DNA of 64,000 nucleotides from Metridium senile (GCA_949775045.1 OX459110.1:6022229-6086228), one strand, 5' to 3'; shown: positions 36,865 to 50,630, counted from the stretch's first letter. Notes: generated from the letters alone by a model not told the origin. Translations and numbers: made by a program.

Positions 36865-37019
36865 AGAATATTAGAGCATTCTGATAAATGCGCAAGATTT
36901 TATTTAGAAAAAACTACAAAATATTACCCAGTATGCCCTATAGGGTGATATGAAAATGTGTCAAAAAGATCGGAGTTTTCAGCACAAAATTTTCGCCTAG
37001 ACCCTGTGAGTAATGTCTG
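36865..37019 (+). repeat. S monomer (155 bp), copy 9
   Basis: Last S monomer in the window, with a standard cagcac ending. None was seen right of 37.1 kb. Confidence 0.95.
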
Positions 37020-37667
37020 AGAATATTAGAGCATTCTGATAAATGCGCAAGATTTTATTTAGAAAAAACTACAAAATCCTACCCAGAATGCAATATGCCC
37101 TATAGGGTGATCTGAAAATGTGTAAAAAAGTTCGGGGTTTTCGGCACAAAATGTTCGCCTAGACCCTGTGAGTAATGTCTGAGAATATTAGAGCATTCTG
37201 ATAAATGCGCAAGATTTTAATTAGAAAAAACTACAAAATCCTACCCAGAATGCAATATGCCCTATAGGGTGATCTGAAAATGTGTCAAAAAGTTCGGGGT
37301 TTTCGGCACAAAATTTTCGCCTAGACCCTGTGAGTAATGTCTGAGAATATTAGAGCATTCTGATAAATGTGCAAGATTTCATTTAGAAAAAACTACAAAA
37401 TCCTACCCAGAATGCAATATGCTCTATAGAGTGATCTGAAAATGTGTCAAAAAGATCGGGGTTTTCAGCTCAAAATTTTCGCCTAGACCCTGTGAGTAAT
37501 GTCTGAGAATATTAGAACATTCTGATAAATGCGTAAGATTTTATTTAGAAAAAACTACAAAATCCTACCCGGAATGCAATATGCCCTATAGAGTGATCTG
37601 AAAATGTGTCAAAAAGATCGGGGTTTTCGGCACAAAATTTTTGCCTAGACCCTGTGAGTAATGTCTG

Positions 37668-37829
37668 AGAATATTAGAGCATTCTGATAAATGCGCAAGA
37701 TTTTATTTAGAAAAAACTACAAAATATTACCCAGTATGCAATATGCCCTATAGGGTGATGTGAAAATGTGTCAAAAAGATCGAGGTTTTCGGCACAAAAT
37801 TTTTGCCTAGACCCTGTGAGTAATGTCTG
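37668..37829 (+). repeat. Full-length S-like monomer (possible S progenitor)
   Basis: Has the S markers aaatattaccc and cagtatg but keeps the seven bases lost in S, reading cagtatgcaatatgccc. It then has gatgtgaaaa and a private cgaggtttt. Either it preserves the pre-deletion state of S, or it was repaired by conversion from a neighbour. Confidence 0.85.
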
Positions 37830-40582
37830 AGAATATTAGAGCATTCTGATAAATGCGCAAGATTTTAATTAGAAAAAACTACAAAATCTTACCCAGAATG
37901 CAATATGCCCTATAGGGTGATGTGAAAATGTGTCAAAAAGATCGGGGTTTTCGGCACAAAATTTTTGCCTAGACGCTGTGAGTAATGTCTGAGAAAATTA
38001 GAGCATTCTGATAAATGCGCAAGATTTTATTTAGAAAAAACTACAAAATCCTACCCAGAATGCAATATGCCCTATAGGGTGATCTGAAAATGTGTCAAAA
38101 AGTTCGGGGTTTTCGGCACAAAATTTTCGCCTAGACCCTGTGAGTAATGTCTGAGAATATTAGAGCATTCTGATAAATGTGCAAGATTTCATTTAGAAAA
38201 AACTACAAAATCCTACCCAGAATGCAATATGCTCTATAGAGTGATCTGAAAATGTGTCAAAAAGATCGGGGTTTTCAGCTCAAAATTTTGGCCTAGACCC
38301 TGTGAGTAATGTCTGAGAATATTAGACCATTCTGATAAATGCGTAAGATTTTATTTAGAAAAAACTACAAAATCCTACCCAGAATGCAATATGCCCTATA
38401 GAGTGATCTGAAAATGTGTCAAAAAGATCGGGGTTTTCGGCACAAAATTTTCGCCTAGACCCTGTGAGTAATATCTGAGAATATTAGAGCATTCTGATAC
38501 ATGCGCAAGATTTTATTTAGAAAAAACTACAAAATCCTACCCAGAATGCAATATGCCCTATAGGGTGATGTAAAAATGTGTCAAAAAGATCGGGGTTTTC
38601 GGAACAAAATTTTTGCCTAGACCCTGTGAGTAATGTCTGAGAATATTAGAGCATTCTGATAAATGTGCAAGATTTCATTTAGAAAAAACTACAAAATCCT
38701 ACCCAGAATGCAATATGCCCTATAGAGTGATCTGAAAATGTGTCAAAAAGATCGGGGTTTTCAGCTCAAAATTTTCGCCTAGACCCTGTGAGTAATGTCT
38801 GAGAATATTAGAGCATTCTGATAAATGCGCAAGATTTTAATTAGAAAAAACTACAAAATCTTACTCAGAATGCAATATGCCCTATAGGGTGATGTGAAAA
38901 TGTGTCAAAAAGATCGGGGTTTTCGGCACAAAATTTTTGCCTAGACCCTGTGAGTAATGTCTGAGAATATTAGAGCATTCTGATAAATGCGCAAGATTTT
39001 AATTAGAAAAAACTACAAAATCTTACCCAGAATGCAATATGCCCTATAGGGTGATGTAAAAATGTGTCAAAAAGATCGGGGTTTTCGGCACAAAATTTTT
39101 GCCTAGACGCTGTGAGTAATGTCTGAGAAAATTAGAGCATTCTGATAAATGCGCAAGATTTTATTTAGAAAAAACTACAAAATCCTACCCAGAATGCAAT
39201 ATGCCCTATAGGGTGATCTGAAAATGTGTCAAAAAGTTCGGGGTTTTCGGCACAAAATTTTCGCCTAGACCCTGTGAGTAATGTCTGAGAATATTAGAGC
39301 ATTCTGATAAATGTGCAAGATTTCATTTAGAAAAAACTACAAAATCCTACCCAGAATGCAATATGCTCTATAGAGTGATCTGAAAATGTGTCAAAAAGAT
39401 CGGGGTTTTCAGCTCAAAATTTTCGCCTAGACCCTGTGAGTAATGTCTGAGAATATTAGAGCATTCTGATACATGCGCAAGATTTTATTTAGAAAAAACT
39501 ACAAAATCCTACCCAGAATGCAATATGCCCTATAGGGTGATGTAAAAATGTGTCAAAAAGATCGGGGTTTTCGGCACAAAATTTTTGCCTAGACCCTGTG
39601 AGTAATGTCTGAGAATATTAGAGCATTATAATAAATGTGCAAGATTTCATTTAGAAAAAACTACAAAATCCTACCCAGAATGCAATATGCCCTATAGAGT
39701 GATCTGAAAATGTGTCAAAAAGATCGAGTTTTCAGCACAAAATTTTCGCCTAGACCCTGTGAGTAATGTCTGAGAATATTAGAGCATTCTGATAAAAGCG
39801 CAAGATTTTAATTAGAAAAAACTACAAAATCTTACCCAGAATGCAATATGCCCTATAGGGTGATGTGAAAATGTGTCAAAAAGATCGGGGTTTTCGGCAC
39901 AAAATTTTTGCCTAGACCCTGTGAGTAATATCTGAGAATATTAGAGCATTCTGATACATGTGCAAGATTTTATTTAGAAAAAACTACAAAATCCTACCCA
40001 GAATGCAATATGCCCTATAGAGTGATCTGAAAATGTGTCAAAAAGATCGGGGTTTTCAGCTCAAAATTTTCGCCTAGACCCTGTGAGTAATGTCTGAGAA
40101 TATTAGAGCATTCTGATAAATGTGCAAGATTTCATTTAGAAAAAACTACAAAATCCTACCCAGAATGCAATATGCCCTATAGAGTGATCTGAAAATGTGT
40201 CAAAAAGATCGGGGTTTTCAGCTCAAAATTTTCGCCTAGACCCTGTGAGTAATGTCTGAGAATATTAGAGCATTCTGATAAATGCGTAAGATTTTATTTA
40301 GAAAAAACTACAAAATCCTACCCAGAATGCAATATGCCCTATAGAGTGATCTGAAAATGTGTCAAAAAGATCGGGGTTTTCGGCACAAAATTTTCGCCTA
40401 GACCCTGTGAGTAATATCTGAGAATATTAGAGCATTCTGATACATGCGCAAGATTTTATTTAGAAAAAACTACAAAATCCTACCCAGAATGCAATATGCC
40501 CTATAGGGTGATCTGAAAATGTGTAAAAAAGTTCGGGGTTTTCAGCACAAAATGTTCGCCTAGACCCTGTGAGTAATGTCTG

Positions 40583-42203
40583 AGAATATTAGAGCATTCT
40601 GATACATGCGCAAGATTTTATTTAGAAAAAACTACAAAATATTACCCAGAATGCAATATGCCCTATAGGGTGATGTAAAAATGTGTCAAAAAGATCGGGG
40701 TTTTCGGCACAAAATTTTTGCCTAGACCCTGTGAGTAATGTCTGAGAATATTAGAGCATTCTGATAAATGTGCAAGATTTCATTTAGAAAAAACTACAAA
40801 ATCCTACCCAGAATGCAATATGCCCTATAGAGTGATCTGAAAATGTGTCAAAAAGATCGGGGTTTTCAGCTCAAAATTTTCGCCTAGACCCTGTGAGTAA
40901 TGTCTGAGAATATTAGAGCATTCTGATAAATGCGCAAGATTTTAATTAGAAAAAACTACAAAATCTTACCCAGAATGTAATATGCCCTATAGGGTGATGT
41001 GAAAATGTGTCAAAAAGATCGGGGTTTTCGGCACAAAATTTTTGACTAGACGCTGTGAGTAATGTCTGAGAAAATTAGTGCATTCTGATAAATGCGCAAG
41101 ATTTTATTTAGAAAAAACTACAAAATCCTACCCAGAATGCAATATGCCCTATAGGGTGATCTGAAAATGTGTAAAAAAGTTCGGGGTTTTCGGCACAAAA
41201 TTTTCGCCTAGACCCTGTGAGTAATGTCTGAGAATATTAGAACATTCTGATAAATGTGCAAGATTTCATTTAGAAAAAACTACAAAATCCTACCCAGAAT
41301 GCAATATGCCCTATAGAGTGATCTGAAAATGTGTCAAAAAGATCGGGGTTTTCAGCTCAAAATTTTCGCCTAGACCCTGTGAGTAATGTCTGAGAATATT
41401 AGAGCATTCTGATAAATGCGTAAGATTTTATTTAGAAAAAACTACAAAATCCTACCCAGAATGCAATATGCCCTATAGAGTGATCTGAAAATGTGTCAAA
41501 AAGATCGGGGTTTTCGGCACAAAATTTTCGCCTAGACCCTGTGAGTAATATCTGAGAATATTAGAGCATTCTGATACATGCGCAAGATTTTATTTAGAAA
41601 AAACTACAAAATCCTACCCAGAATGCAATATGCCCTATAGGGTGATGTAAAAATGTGTCAAAAAGATCGGGGTTTTCGGCACAAAATTTTTGCCTAGACC
41701 CTGTGAGTAATGTCTGAGAATATTAGAGCATTCTGATAAATGTGCAAGATTTCATTTAGAAAAAACTACAAAATCCTACCCAGAATGCAATATGCCCTAT
41801 AGAGTGATCTGAAAATGTGTCAAAAAGATCGGGGTTTTCAGCTCAAAATTTTCGCCTAGACCCTGTGAGTAATGTCTGAGAATATTAGAGCATTCTGATA
41901 AATGTGCAAGATTTCATTTAGAAAAAACTACAAAATCCTACCCAGAATGCAATATGCCCTATAGAGTGATCTGAAAATGTGTCAAAAAGATCGGGGTTTT
42001 CAGCTCAAAATTTTCGCCTAGACCCTGTGAGTAATGTCTGAGAATATTAGAGCATTCTGATAAATGCGTAAGATTTTATTTAGAAAAAAACTACAAAAAC
42101 CTACCCAGAATGCAATATGCCCTATAGAGTGATCTGAAAATGTGTCAAAAAGATCGGGGTTTTCGGCACAAAATTTTCGCCTAGACCCTGTGAGTAATAT
42201 CTG
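40583..42203 (+). repeat. About 2.27-kb step duplication, left copy
   Basis: Order is C' (aaatattacccagaatg), T, N (gaatgtaat), A (attagtgc, preceded by ttgactagacg), T (gaacattctg), V, C, T, T, V with an extra A and ctacaaaaacc. The right copy at 42852 has the same rare markers 2269 bp away but lacks three monomers. Confidence 0.9.
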
Positions 42204-42851
42204 AGAATATTAGAGCATTCTGATACATGCGCAAGATTTTATTTAGAAAAAACTACAAAATCCTACCCAGAATGCAATATGCCCTATAGGGTGATCTGAA
42301 AATGTGTAAAAAAGTTCGGGGTTTTCGGCACAAAATGTTCGCCTAGACCCTGTGAGTAATGTCTGAGAATATTAGAACATTCTGATAAATGTGCAAGATT
42401 TCATTTAGAAAAAACTACAAAATCCTACCCAGAATGCAATATGCCCTATAGAGTGATCTGAAAATGTGTCAAAAAGATCGGGGTTTTCAGCTCAAAATTT
42501 TCGCCTAGACCCTGTGAGTAATGTCTGAGAATATTAGAGCATTCTGATAAATGCGTAAGATTTTATTTAGAAAAAACTACAAAATCCTACCCAGAATGCA
42601 ATATGCCCTATAGAGTGATCTGAAAATGTGTCAAAAAGATCGGGGTTTTCGGCACAAAATTTTCGCCTAGACCCTGTGAGTAATATCTGAGAATATTAGA
42701 GCATTCTGATACATGCGCAAGATTTTATTTAGAAAAAACTACAAAATCCTACCCAGAATGCAATATGCCCTATAGGGTGATCTGAAAATGTGTAAAAAAG
42801 TTCGGGGTTTTCGGCACAAAATGTTCGCCTAGACCCTGTGAGTAATGTCTG

Positions 42852-43986
42852 AGAATATTAGAGCATTCTGATACATGCGCAAGATTTTATTTAGAAAAAA
42901 CTACAAAATATTACCCAGAATGCAATATGCCCTATAGGGTGATGTAAAAATGTGTCAAAAAGATCGGGGTTTTCGGCACAAAATTTTTGCCTAGACCCTG
43001 TGAGTAATGTCTGAGAATATTAGAGCATTCTGATAAATGTGCAAGATTTCATTTAGAAAAAACTACAAAATCCTACCCAGAATGCAATATGCCCTATAGA
43101 GTGATCTGAAAATGTGTCAAAAAGATCGGGGTTTTCAGCTCAAAATTTTCGCCTAGACCCTGTGAGTAATGTCTGAGAATATTAGAGCATTCTGATAAAT
43201 GCGCAAGATTTTAATTAGAAAAAACTACAAAATCTTACCCAGAATGTAATATGCCCTATAGGGTGATGTGAAAATGTGTCAAAAAGATCGGGGTTTTCGG
43301 CACAAAATTTTTGACTAGACGCTGTGAGTAATGTCTGAGAAAATTAGTGCATTCTGAGAAATGCGCAAGATTTTATTTAGAAAAAACTACAAAATCCTAC
43401 CCAGAATGCAATATGCCCTATAGGGTGATCTGAAAATGTGTAAAAAAGTTCGGGGTTTTCGGCACAAAATTTTCGCCTAGACCCTGTGAGTAATGTCTGA
43501 GAATATTAGAACATTCTGATAAATGTGCAAGATTTCATTTAGAAAAAACTACAAAATCCTACCCAGAATGCAATATGCCCTATAGAGTGATCTGAAAATG
43601 TGTCAAAAAGATCGGGGTTTTCAGCTCAAAATTTTCGCCTAGACCCTGTGAGTAATGTCTGAGAATATTAGAGCATTCTGATAAATGCGTAAGATTTTAT
43701 TTAGAAAAAACTACAAAATCCTACCCAGAATGCAATATGCCCTATAGAGTGATCTGAAAATGTGTCAAAAAGATCGGGGTTTTCGGCACAAAATTTTCGC
43801 CTAGACCCTGTGAGTAATATCTGAGAATATTAGAGCATTCTGATACATGCGTAAGATTTTATTTAGAAAAAAACTACAAAAACCTACCCAGAATGCAATA
43901 TGCCCTATAGAGTGATCTGAAAATGTGTCAAAAAGATCGGGGTTTTCGGCACAAAATTTTCGCCTAGACCCTGTGAGTAATATCTG
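42852..43986 (+). repeat. About 2.27-kb step duplication, right copy with 486-bp loss
   Basis: Matches C', T, N, A, T, V of the left copy at an offset of 2269 bp, then jumps at a C/V chimera to the ctacaaaaacc V, after which the offset is 1783 bp. The difference is exactly 486 bp, three monomers. The A monomer has a private ctgagaaatg near 43355. Confidence 0.9.
43824..43986 (+). repeat. C/V chimeric monomer at a deletion junction
   Basis: The left part is C (gatacatg, position 23) and the right part is V (cgtaag, position 29, then A7 and ctacaaaaacc). The only other copy of A7 with ctacaaaaacc is in the V at 42041. The breakpoint therefore lies in the few bases between positions 23 and 29, which contain TGCG. 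The monomer is 163 bp because of the extra A. Confidence 0.88.
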
Positions 43987-46900
43987 AGAATATTAGAGCA
44001 TTCTGATACATGCGCAAGATTTTATTTAGAAAAAACTACAAAATCCTACCCAGAATGCAATATGCCCTATAGGGTGATCTGAAAATGTGTAAAAAAGTTC
44101 GGGGTTTTCTGCACAAAATGTTCGCCTAGACCCTGTGAGTAATGTCTGAGAATATTAGAACATTCTGATAAATGTGCAAGATTTCATTTAGAAAAAACTA
44201 CAAAATCCTACCCAGAATGCAATATGCCCTATAGAGTGATCTGAAAATGTGTCAAAAAGATCGAGGTTTTCAGCTCAAAATTTTCGCCTAGACCCTGTGA
44301 GTAATGTCTGAGAATATTAGAGCATTCTGATAAATGCGCAAGATTTTATTTAGAAAAAACTACAAAATCCTACCCAGAATGCAATATGCCCTATAGGGTG
44401 ATCTGAAAATGTGTAAAAAAGTTCGAGGTTTTCGGCACAAAATGTTCGCCTAGACCCTGTGAGTAATGTCTGAGAATATTAGAACATTCTGATAAATGTG
44501 CAAGATTTCATTTAGAAAAAACTACAAAATCCTACCCAGAATGCAATATGCCCTATAGAGTGATCGGAAAATGTGTCAAAAAGATCGGGGTTTTCAGCTC
44601 AAAATTTTCGCCTAGACCCTGTGAGTAATGTCTGAGAATATTAGAGCATTCTGATAAATGCGCAAGATTTTAATTAGAAAAAACTACAAAATCTTACCCA
44701 GAATGCAATATGCCCTATAGGGTGATGTGAAAATGTGTCAAAAAGATCGGGGTTTTCGGCACAAAATTTTTGCCTAGACGCTGTGAGTAATGTCTGAGAA
44801 AATTAGAGCATTCTGATAAATGCGCAAGATTTTATTTAGAAAAAACTACAAAATCCTACCCAGAATGCAATATGCCCTATTAGGGTGATCTGAAAATGTG
44901 TAAAAAAGTTCGGGGTTTTCTGCACAAAATTTTCGCCTAGACCCTGTGAGTAATGTCTGAGAATATTAGAGCATTCTGATAAATGTGCAAGATTTCATTT
45001 AGAAAAAACTACAAAATCCTACCCAGAATGCAATATGCCCTATAGAGTGATCTGAAAATGTGTCAAAAAGATCGGGATTTTCAGCTCAAAATTTTCGCCT
45101 AGACCCTGTGAGTAATGTCTGAGAATATTAGAGCATTCTGATAAATGCGTAAGATTTTATTTAGAAAAAACTACAAAATCCTACCCAGAATGCAATATGC
45201 CCTATAGAGTGATCTGAAAATGTGTCAAAAAGATCGGGGTTTTCGGCACAAAATTTTCGCCTAGACCCTGTGAGTAATATCTGAGAATATTAGAGCATTC
45301 TGATACATGCGCAAGATTTTATTTAGAAAAAACTACAAAATCCTACCCAGAATGCAATATGCCCTATAGGGTGATGTAAAAATGTGTCAAAAAGATCGGG
45401 GTTTTCGGCACAAAATTTTTGCCTAGACCCTGTGAGTAATGTCTGAGAATATTAGAGCATTCTGATAAATGTGCAAGATTTCATTTAGAAAAAACTACAA
45501 AATCCTACCCAGAATGCAATATGCCCTATAGAGTGATCTGAAAATGTGTCAAAAAGATCGGGGTTTTCAGCTCAAAATTTTCGCCTAGACCCTGTGAGTA
45601 ATGTCTGAGAAAATTAGAGCATTCTGATAAATGCGCAAGATTTTATTTAGAAAAAACTACAAAATCCTACCCAGAATGCAATATGCCCTATAGGGTGATC
45701 TGAAAATGTGTCAAAAAGATCGGGGTTTTCGGCACAAAATTTTCGCCTAGACCTGTGAGTAATGTCTGAGAATATTAGAACATTCTGATAAATGTGCAAG
45801 ATTTCATTTAGAAAAAACTACAAAATCCTACCCAGAATGCAATATGCCCTATAGAGTGATCTGAAAATGTGTCAAAAAGATCGGGGTTTTCAGCTCAAAA
45901 TTTTCGCCTAGACCCTGTGAGTAATGTCTGAGAATATTAGAGCATTCTGATAAATGCGTAAGATTTTATTTAGAAAAAACTACAAAATCCTACCCAGAAT
46001 GCAATATGCCCTATAGAGTGATCTGAAAATGTGTCAAAAAGATCGGGGTTTTCGGCACAAAATTTTCGCCTAGACCCTGTGAGTAATATCTGAGAATATT
46101 AGAGCATTCTGATACATGCGCAAGATTTTATTTAGAAAAAACTACAAAATCCTACCCAGAATGCAATATGCCCTATAGGGTGATGTAAAAATGTGTCAAA
46201 AAGATCGGGGTTTTCGGCACAAAATTTTTGCCTAGGACCCTGTGAGTAATGTCTGAGAATATTAGAGCATTCTGATAAATGTGCAAGATTTCATTTAGAA
46301 AAAACTACAAAATCCTACCCAGAATGCAATATCCCTATAGAGTGATCTGAAAATGTGTCAAAAAGATCGGGGTTTTCGGCACAAAATTTTCGCCTAGACC
46401 CTGTGAGTAATGTCTGAGAATATTAGAGCATTCTGATAAATGCGCAAGATTTTAATTAGAAAAAACTACAAAATCTTACCCAGAATGTAATATGCCCTAT
46501 AGGGTGATGTGAAAATGTGTCAAAAAGATCGGGGTTTTCGGCACAAAATTTTCGCCTAGACCCTGTGAGTAATGTCTGAGAATATTAGAACATTCTGATA
46601 AATGTGCAAGATTTCATTTAGAAAAAACTACAAAATCCTACCCAGAATGCAATATGCCCTATAGAGTGATCTGAAAATGTGTCAAAAAGATCGGGGTTTT
46701 CAGCTCAAAATTTTCGCCTAGACCCTGTGAGTAATGTCTGAGAATATTAGAGCATTCTGATAAATGCGCAAGATTTTAATTAGAAAAAACTACAAAATCT
46801 TACCCAGAATGCAATATGCCCTATAGGGTGATGTGAAAATGTGTCAAAAAGATCGGGGTTTTCGGCACAAAATTTTTGCCTAGACGCTGTGAGTAATGTC

Positions 46901-49010
46901 TGAGAAAATTAGAGCATTCTGATAAATGCGCAAGATTTTATTTAGAAAAAACTACAAAATCCTACCCAGAATGCAATATGCCCTATAGGGTGATCTGAAA
47001 ATGTGTAAAAAAGTTCGGGGTTTTCGGCACAAAAATTTTCGCCTAGACCCTGTGAGTAATGTCTGAGAATATTAGAGCATTCTGATAAATGTGCAAGATT
47101 TCATTTAGAAAAAACTACAAAATCCTACCCAGAATGCAATATGCCCTATAGAGTGATCTGAAAATGTGTCAAAAAGATCGGGGTTTTCAGCTCAAAATTT
47201 TCGCCTAGACCCTGTGAGTAATGTCTGAGAATATTAGAGCATTCTGATAAATGCGTAAGATTTTATTTAGAAAAAACTACAAAATCCTACCCAGAATGCA
47301 ATATGCCCTATAGAGTGATCTGAAAATGTGTCAAAAAGATCGGGGTTTTCGGCACAAAATTTTCGCCTAGACCCTGTGAGTAATATCTGAGAATATTAGA
47401 GCATTCTGAAACATGCGCAAGATTTTATTTAGAAAAAAACTACAAAATCCAACCCAGAATGCAATATGCCCTATAGGGTGATGTAAAAATGTGTCAAAAA
47501 GATCGGGGTTTTCGGCACAAAATTTTTGCCTAGACCCTGTGAGTAATGTCTGAGAATATTAGAGCATTCTGATAAATGTGCAAGATTTCATTTAGAAAAA
47601 ACTACAAAATCCTACCCAGAATGCAATATGCCCTATAGAGTGATCTGAAAATGTGTCAAAAAGATCGGGGTTTTCAGCTCAAAATTTTCGCCTAGACCCT
47701 GTGAGTAATGTCTGAGAATATTAGAGCATTCTGATAAATGTGCAAGATTTCATTTAGAAAAAACTACAAAATCCTACCCAGAATGCAATATGCCCTATAG
47801 AGTGATCTGAAAATGTGTCAAAAAGATCGGGGTTTTCAGCTCAAAATTTTCGCCTAGACCCTGTGAGTAATGTCTGAGAATATTAGAGCATTCTGATAAA
47901 TGCGTAAGATTTTATTTAGAAAAAACTACAAAATCCTACCCAGAATGCAATATGCCCTATAGAGTGATCTGAAAATGTGTCAAAAAGATCGGGGTTTTCG
48001 GCACAAAATTTTCGCCTAGACCCTGTGAGTAATATCTGAGAATATTAGAGCATTCTGATACATGCGCAAGATTTTATTTAGAAAAAACTACAAAATCCTA
48101 CCCAGAATGCAATATGCCCTATAGGGTGATCTGAAAATGTGTAAAAAAGTTCGGGGTTTTCGGCACAAAATGTTCGCCTAGACCCTGTGAGTAATGTCTG
48201 AGAATATTAGAACATTCTGATAAATGTGCAAGATTTCATTTAGAAAAAACTACAAAATCCTACCCAGAATGCAATATGCCCTATAGAGTGATCGGAAAAT
48301 GTGTCAAAAAGATCGGGGTTTTCAGCTCAAAATTTTCGCCTAGACCCTGTGAGTAATGTCTGAGAATATTAGAGCATTCTGATAAATGCGCTAGATTTTA
48401 ATTAGAAAAAACTACAAAATCTTACCCAGAATGCAATATGCCCTATAGGGTGATGTGAAAATGTGTCAAAAAGATCGGGGTTTTCGGCACAAAATTTTTG
48501 CCTAGACGCTGTGAGTAATGTCTGAGAAAATTAGAGCATTCTGATAAATGCGCAAGATTTTATTTAGAAAAAACTACAAAATCCTACCCAGAATGCAATA
48601 TGCCCTATAGAGTGATCTGAAAATGTGTCAAAAAGATCGGGGTTTTCGGCACAAAATTTTCGCCTAGAACCTGTGAGTAATATCTGAGAATATTAGAGCA
48701 TTCTGATAAATGCGCAAGATTTTAATTAGAAAAAACTACAAAATCTTACCCAGAATGCAATATGCCCTATAGGGTGATGTGAAAATGTGTCAAAAAGATC
48801 GGGGTTTTCGGCACAAAATTTTTGCCTAGATCCTGTGAGTAATGTCTGAGAATATTAGAGCATTCTGATAAATGCGCAAGATTTTAATTAGAAAAAACTA
48901 CAAAATCTTACCCAGAATGCAATATGCCCTATAGGGTGATGTGAAAATGTGTCAAAAAGATCGGGGTTTTCGGAACAAAATTTTTGCCTAGACGCTGTGA
49001 GTAATGTCTG

Positions 49011-49820
49011 AGAATATTAGAGCATTCTGATAAATGCGCAAGATTTTAATTAGAAAAAACTACAAAATCTTACCCAGAATGCAATATGCCCTATAGGGTG
49101 ATGTGAAAATGTGTCAAAAAGATCGGGGTTTTGGGCACAAAATTTTTGCCTAGACGCTGTGAGTAATGTCTGAGAAAATTAGAGCATTCTGATAAATGCG
49201 CAAGATTTTATTTAGAAAAAACTACAAAATCCTACCCAGTATGCAATATGCCCTATAGGGTGATCTGAAAATGTGTCAAAAAGATCGGGGTTTTCGGCAC
49301 AAAATTTTCGCCTAGACCCTGTGAGTAATGTCTGAGAATATTAGAGCATTCTGATAAATGCGCAAGATTTTATTTAGAAAAAACTACAAAATCCTACCCA
49401 GAATGCAATATGCCCTATAGGGTGATGTGAAAATGTGTCAAAAAGATCGGGGTTTTCGGCACAAAATTTTTGCCTAGACGCTGTGAGTAATGTCTGAGAA
49501 TATTAGAGCATTCTGATAAATGCGCAAGATTTTATTTAGAAAAAACTACAAAATCCTACCCAGAATGCAATATGCCCTATAGGGTGATCTGAAAATATGT
49601 CAAAAAGATCGGGGTTTTCGGCACAAAATTCTCGCCTAGACCCTGTGAGTAATATATGAGAATATTAGAGCATTCTGATACATGCGCAAGATTTTATTTA
49701 GAAAAAACTACAAAATCCTACCCAGAATGCAATATGCCCTATAGGGTGATGTAAAAATGTGTCAAAAAGATCGGGGTTTTCGGCACAAAATTTTTGCCTA
49801 GACCCTGTGAGTAATGTCTG
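49011..49820 (+). repeat. 5-mer N-A'-x-x-C, copy 1
   Basis: N with gggcac, A' with cccagtatgc, two ttttattt monomers (the second with gaaaatatgtc and ending gtaatatatg), then C. Repeated at 49821 with an 810-bp step. A private ttctcgcc is near 49630. Confidence 0.9.
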
Positions 49821-50630
49821 AGAATATTAGAGCATTCTGATAAATGCGCAAGATTTTAATTAGAAAAAACTACAAAATCTTACCCAGAATGCAATATGCC
49901 CTATAGGGTGATGTGAAAATGTGTCAAAAAGATCGGGGTTTTCGGAACAAAATTTTTGCCTAGACGCTGTGAGTAATGTCTGAGAAAATTAGAGCATTCT
50001 GATAAATGCGCAAGATTTTATTTAGAAAAAACTACAAAATCCTACCCAGTATGCAATATGCCCTATAGGGTGATCTGAAAATGTGTCAAAAAGATCGGGG
50101 TTTTCGGCACAAAATTTTCGCCTAGACCCTGTGAGTAATGTCTGAGAATATTAGAGCATTCTGATAAATGCGCAAGATTTTATTTAGAAAAAACTACAAA
50201 ATCCTACCCAGAATGCAATATGCCCTATAGGGTGATGTGAAAATGTGTCAAAAAGATCGGGGTTTTCGGCACAAAATTTTTGCCTAGACGCTGTGAGTAA
50301 TGTCTGAGAATATTAGAGCATTCTGATAAATGCGCAAGATTTTATTTAGAAAAAACTACAAAATCCTACCCAGAATGCAATATGCCCTATAGGGTGATCT
50401 GAAAATATGTCAAAAAGATCGGGGTTTTCGGCACAAAATTTTCGCCTAGACCCTGTGAGTAATATATGAGAATATTAGAGCATTCTGATACATGCGCAAG
50501 ATTTTATTTAGAAAAAACTACAAAATCCTACCCAGAATGCAATATGCCCTATAGGGTGATGTAAAAATGTGTCAAAAAGATCGGGGTTTTCGGCACAAAA
50601 TTTTTGCCTAGACCCTGTGAGTAATGTCTG
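49821..50630 (+). repeat. 5-mer N-A'-x-x-C, copy 2
   Basis: Same order and markers as copy 1, except that N has ggaac where copy 1 has gggcac, and the third ttttattt monomer has the normal ttttcgcc. Confidence 0.9.

Larger units (their letters stand above)
1..48038 (+). other. Left compositional domain (class V present)
   Basis: From the left edge to about 48.0 kb the array is built on V-C-T-N strings with A, P and S insertions. V monomers recur throughout. T monomers with CTCTATAGAG occur only within about 4.7-39.4 kb and S monomers only at 1.8-2.6 and 27.0-37.0 kb, so sub-domains exist inside it. Confidence 0.75.

Noticed and set aside
42041..42203. Frameshift in a gene
   Set aside because: The extra A lies in a homopolymer within non-coding satellite, so it is only a length variant.
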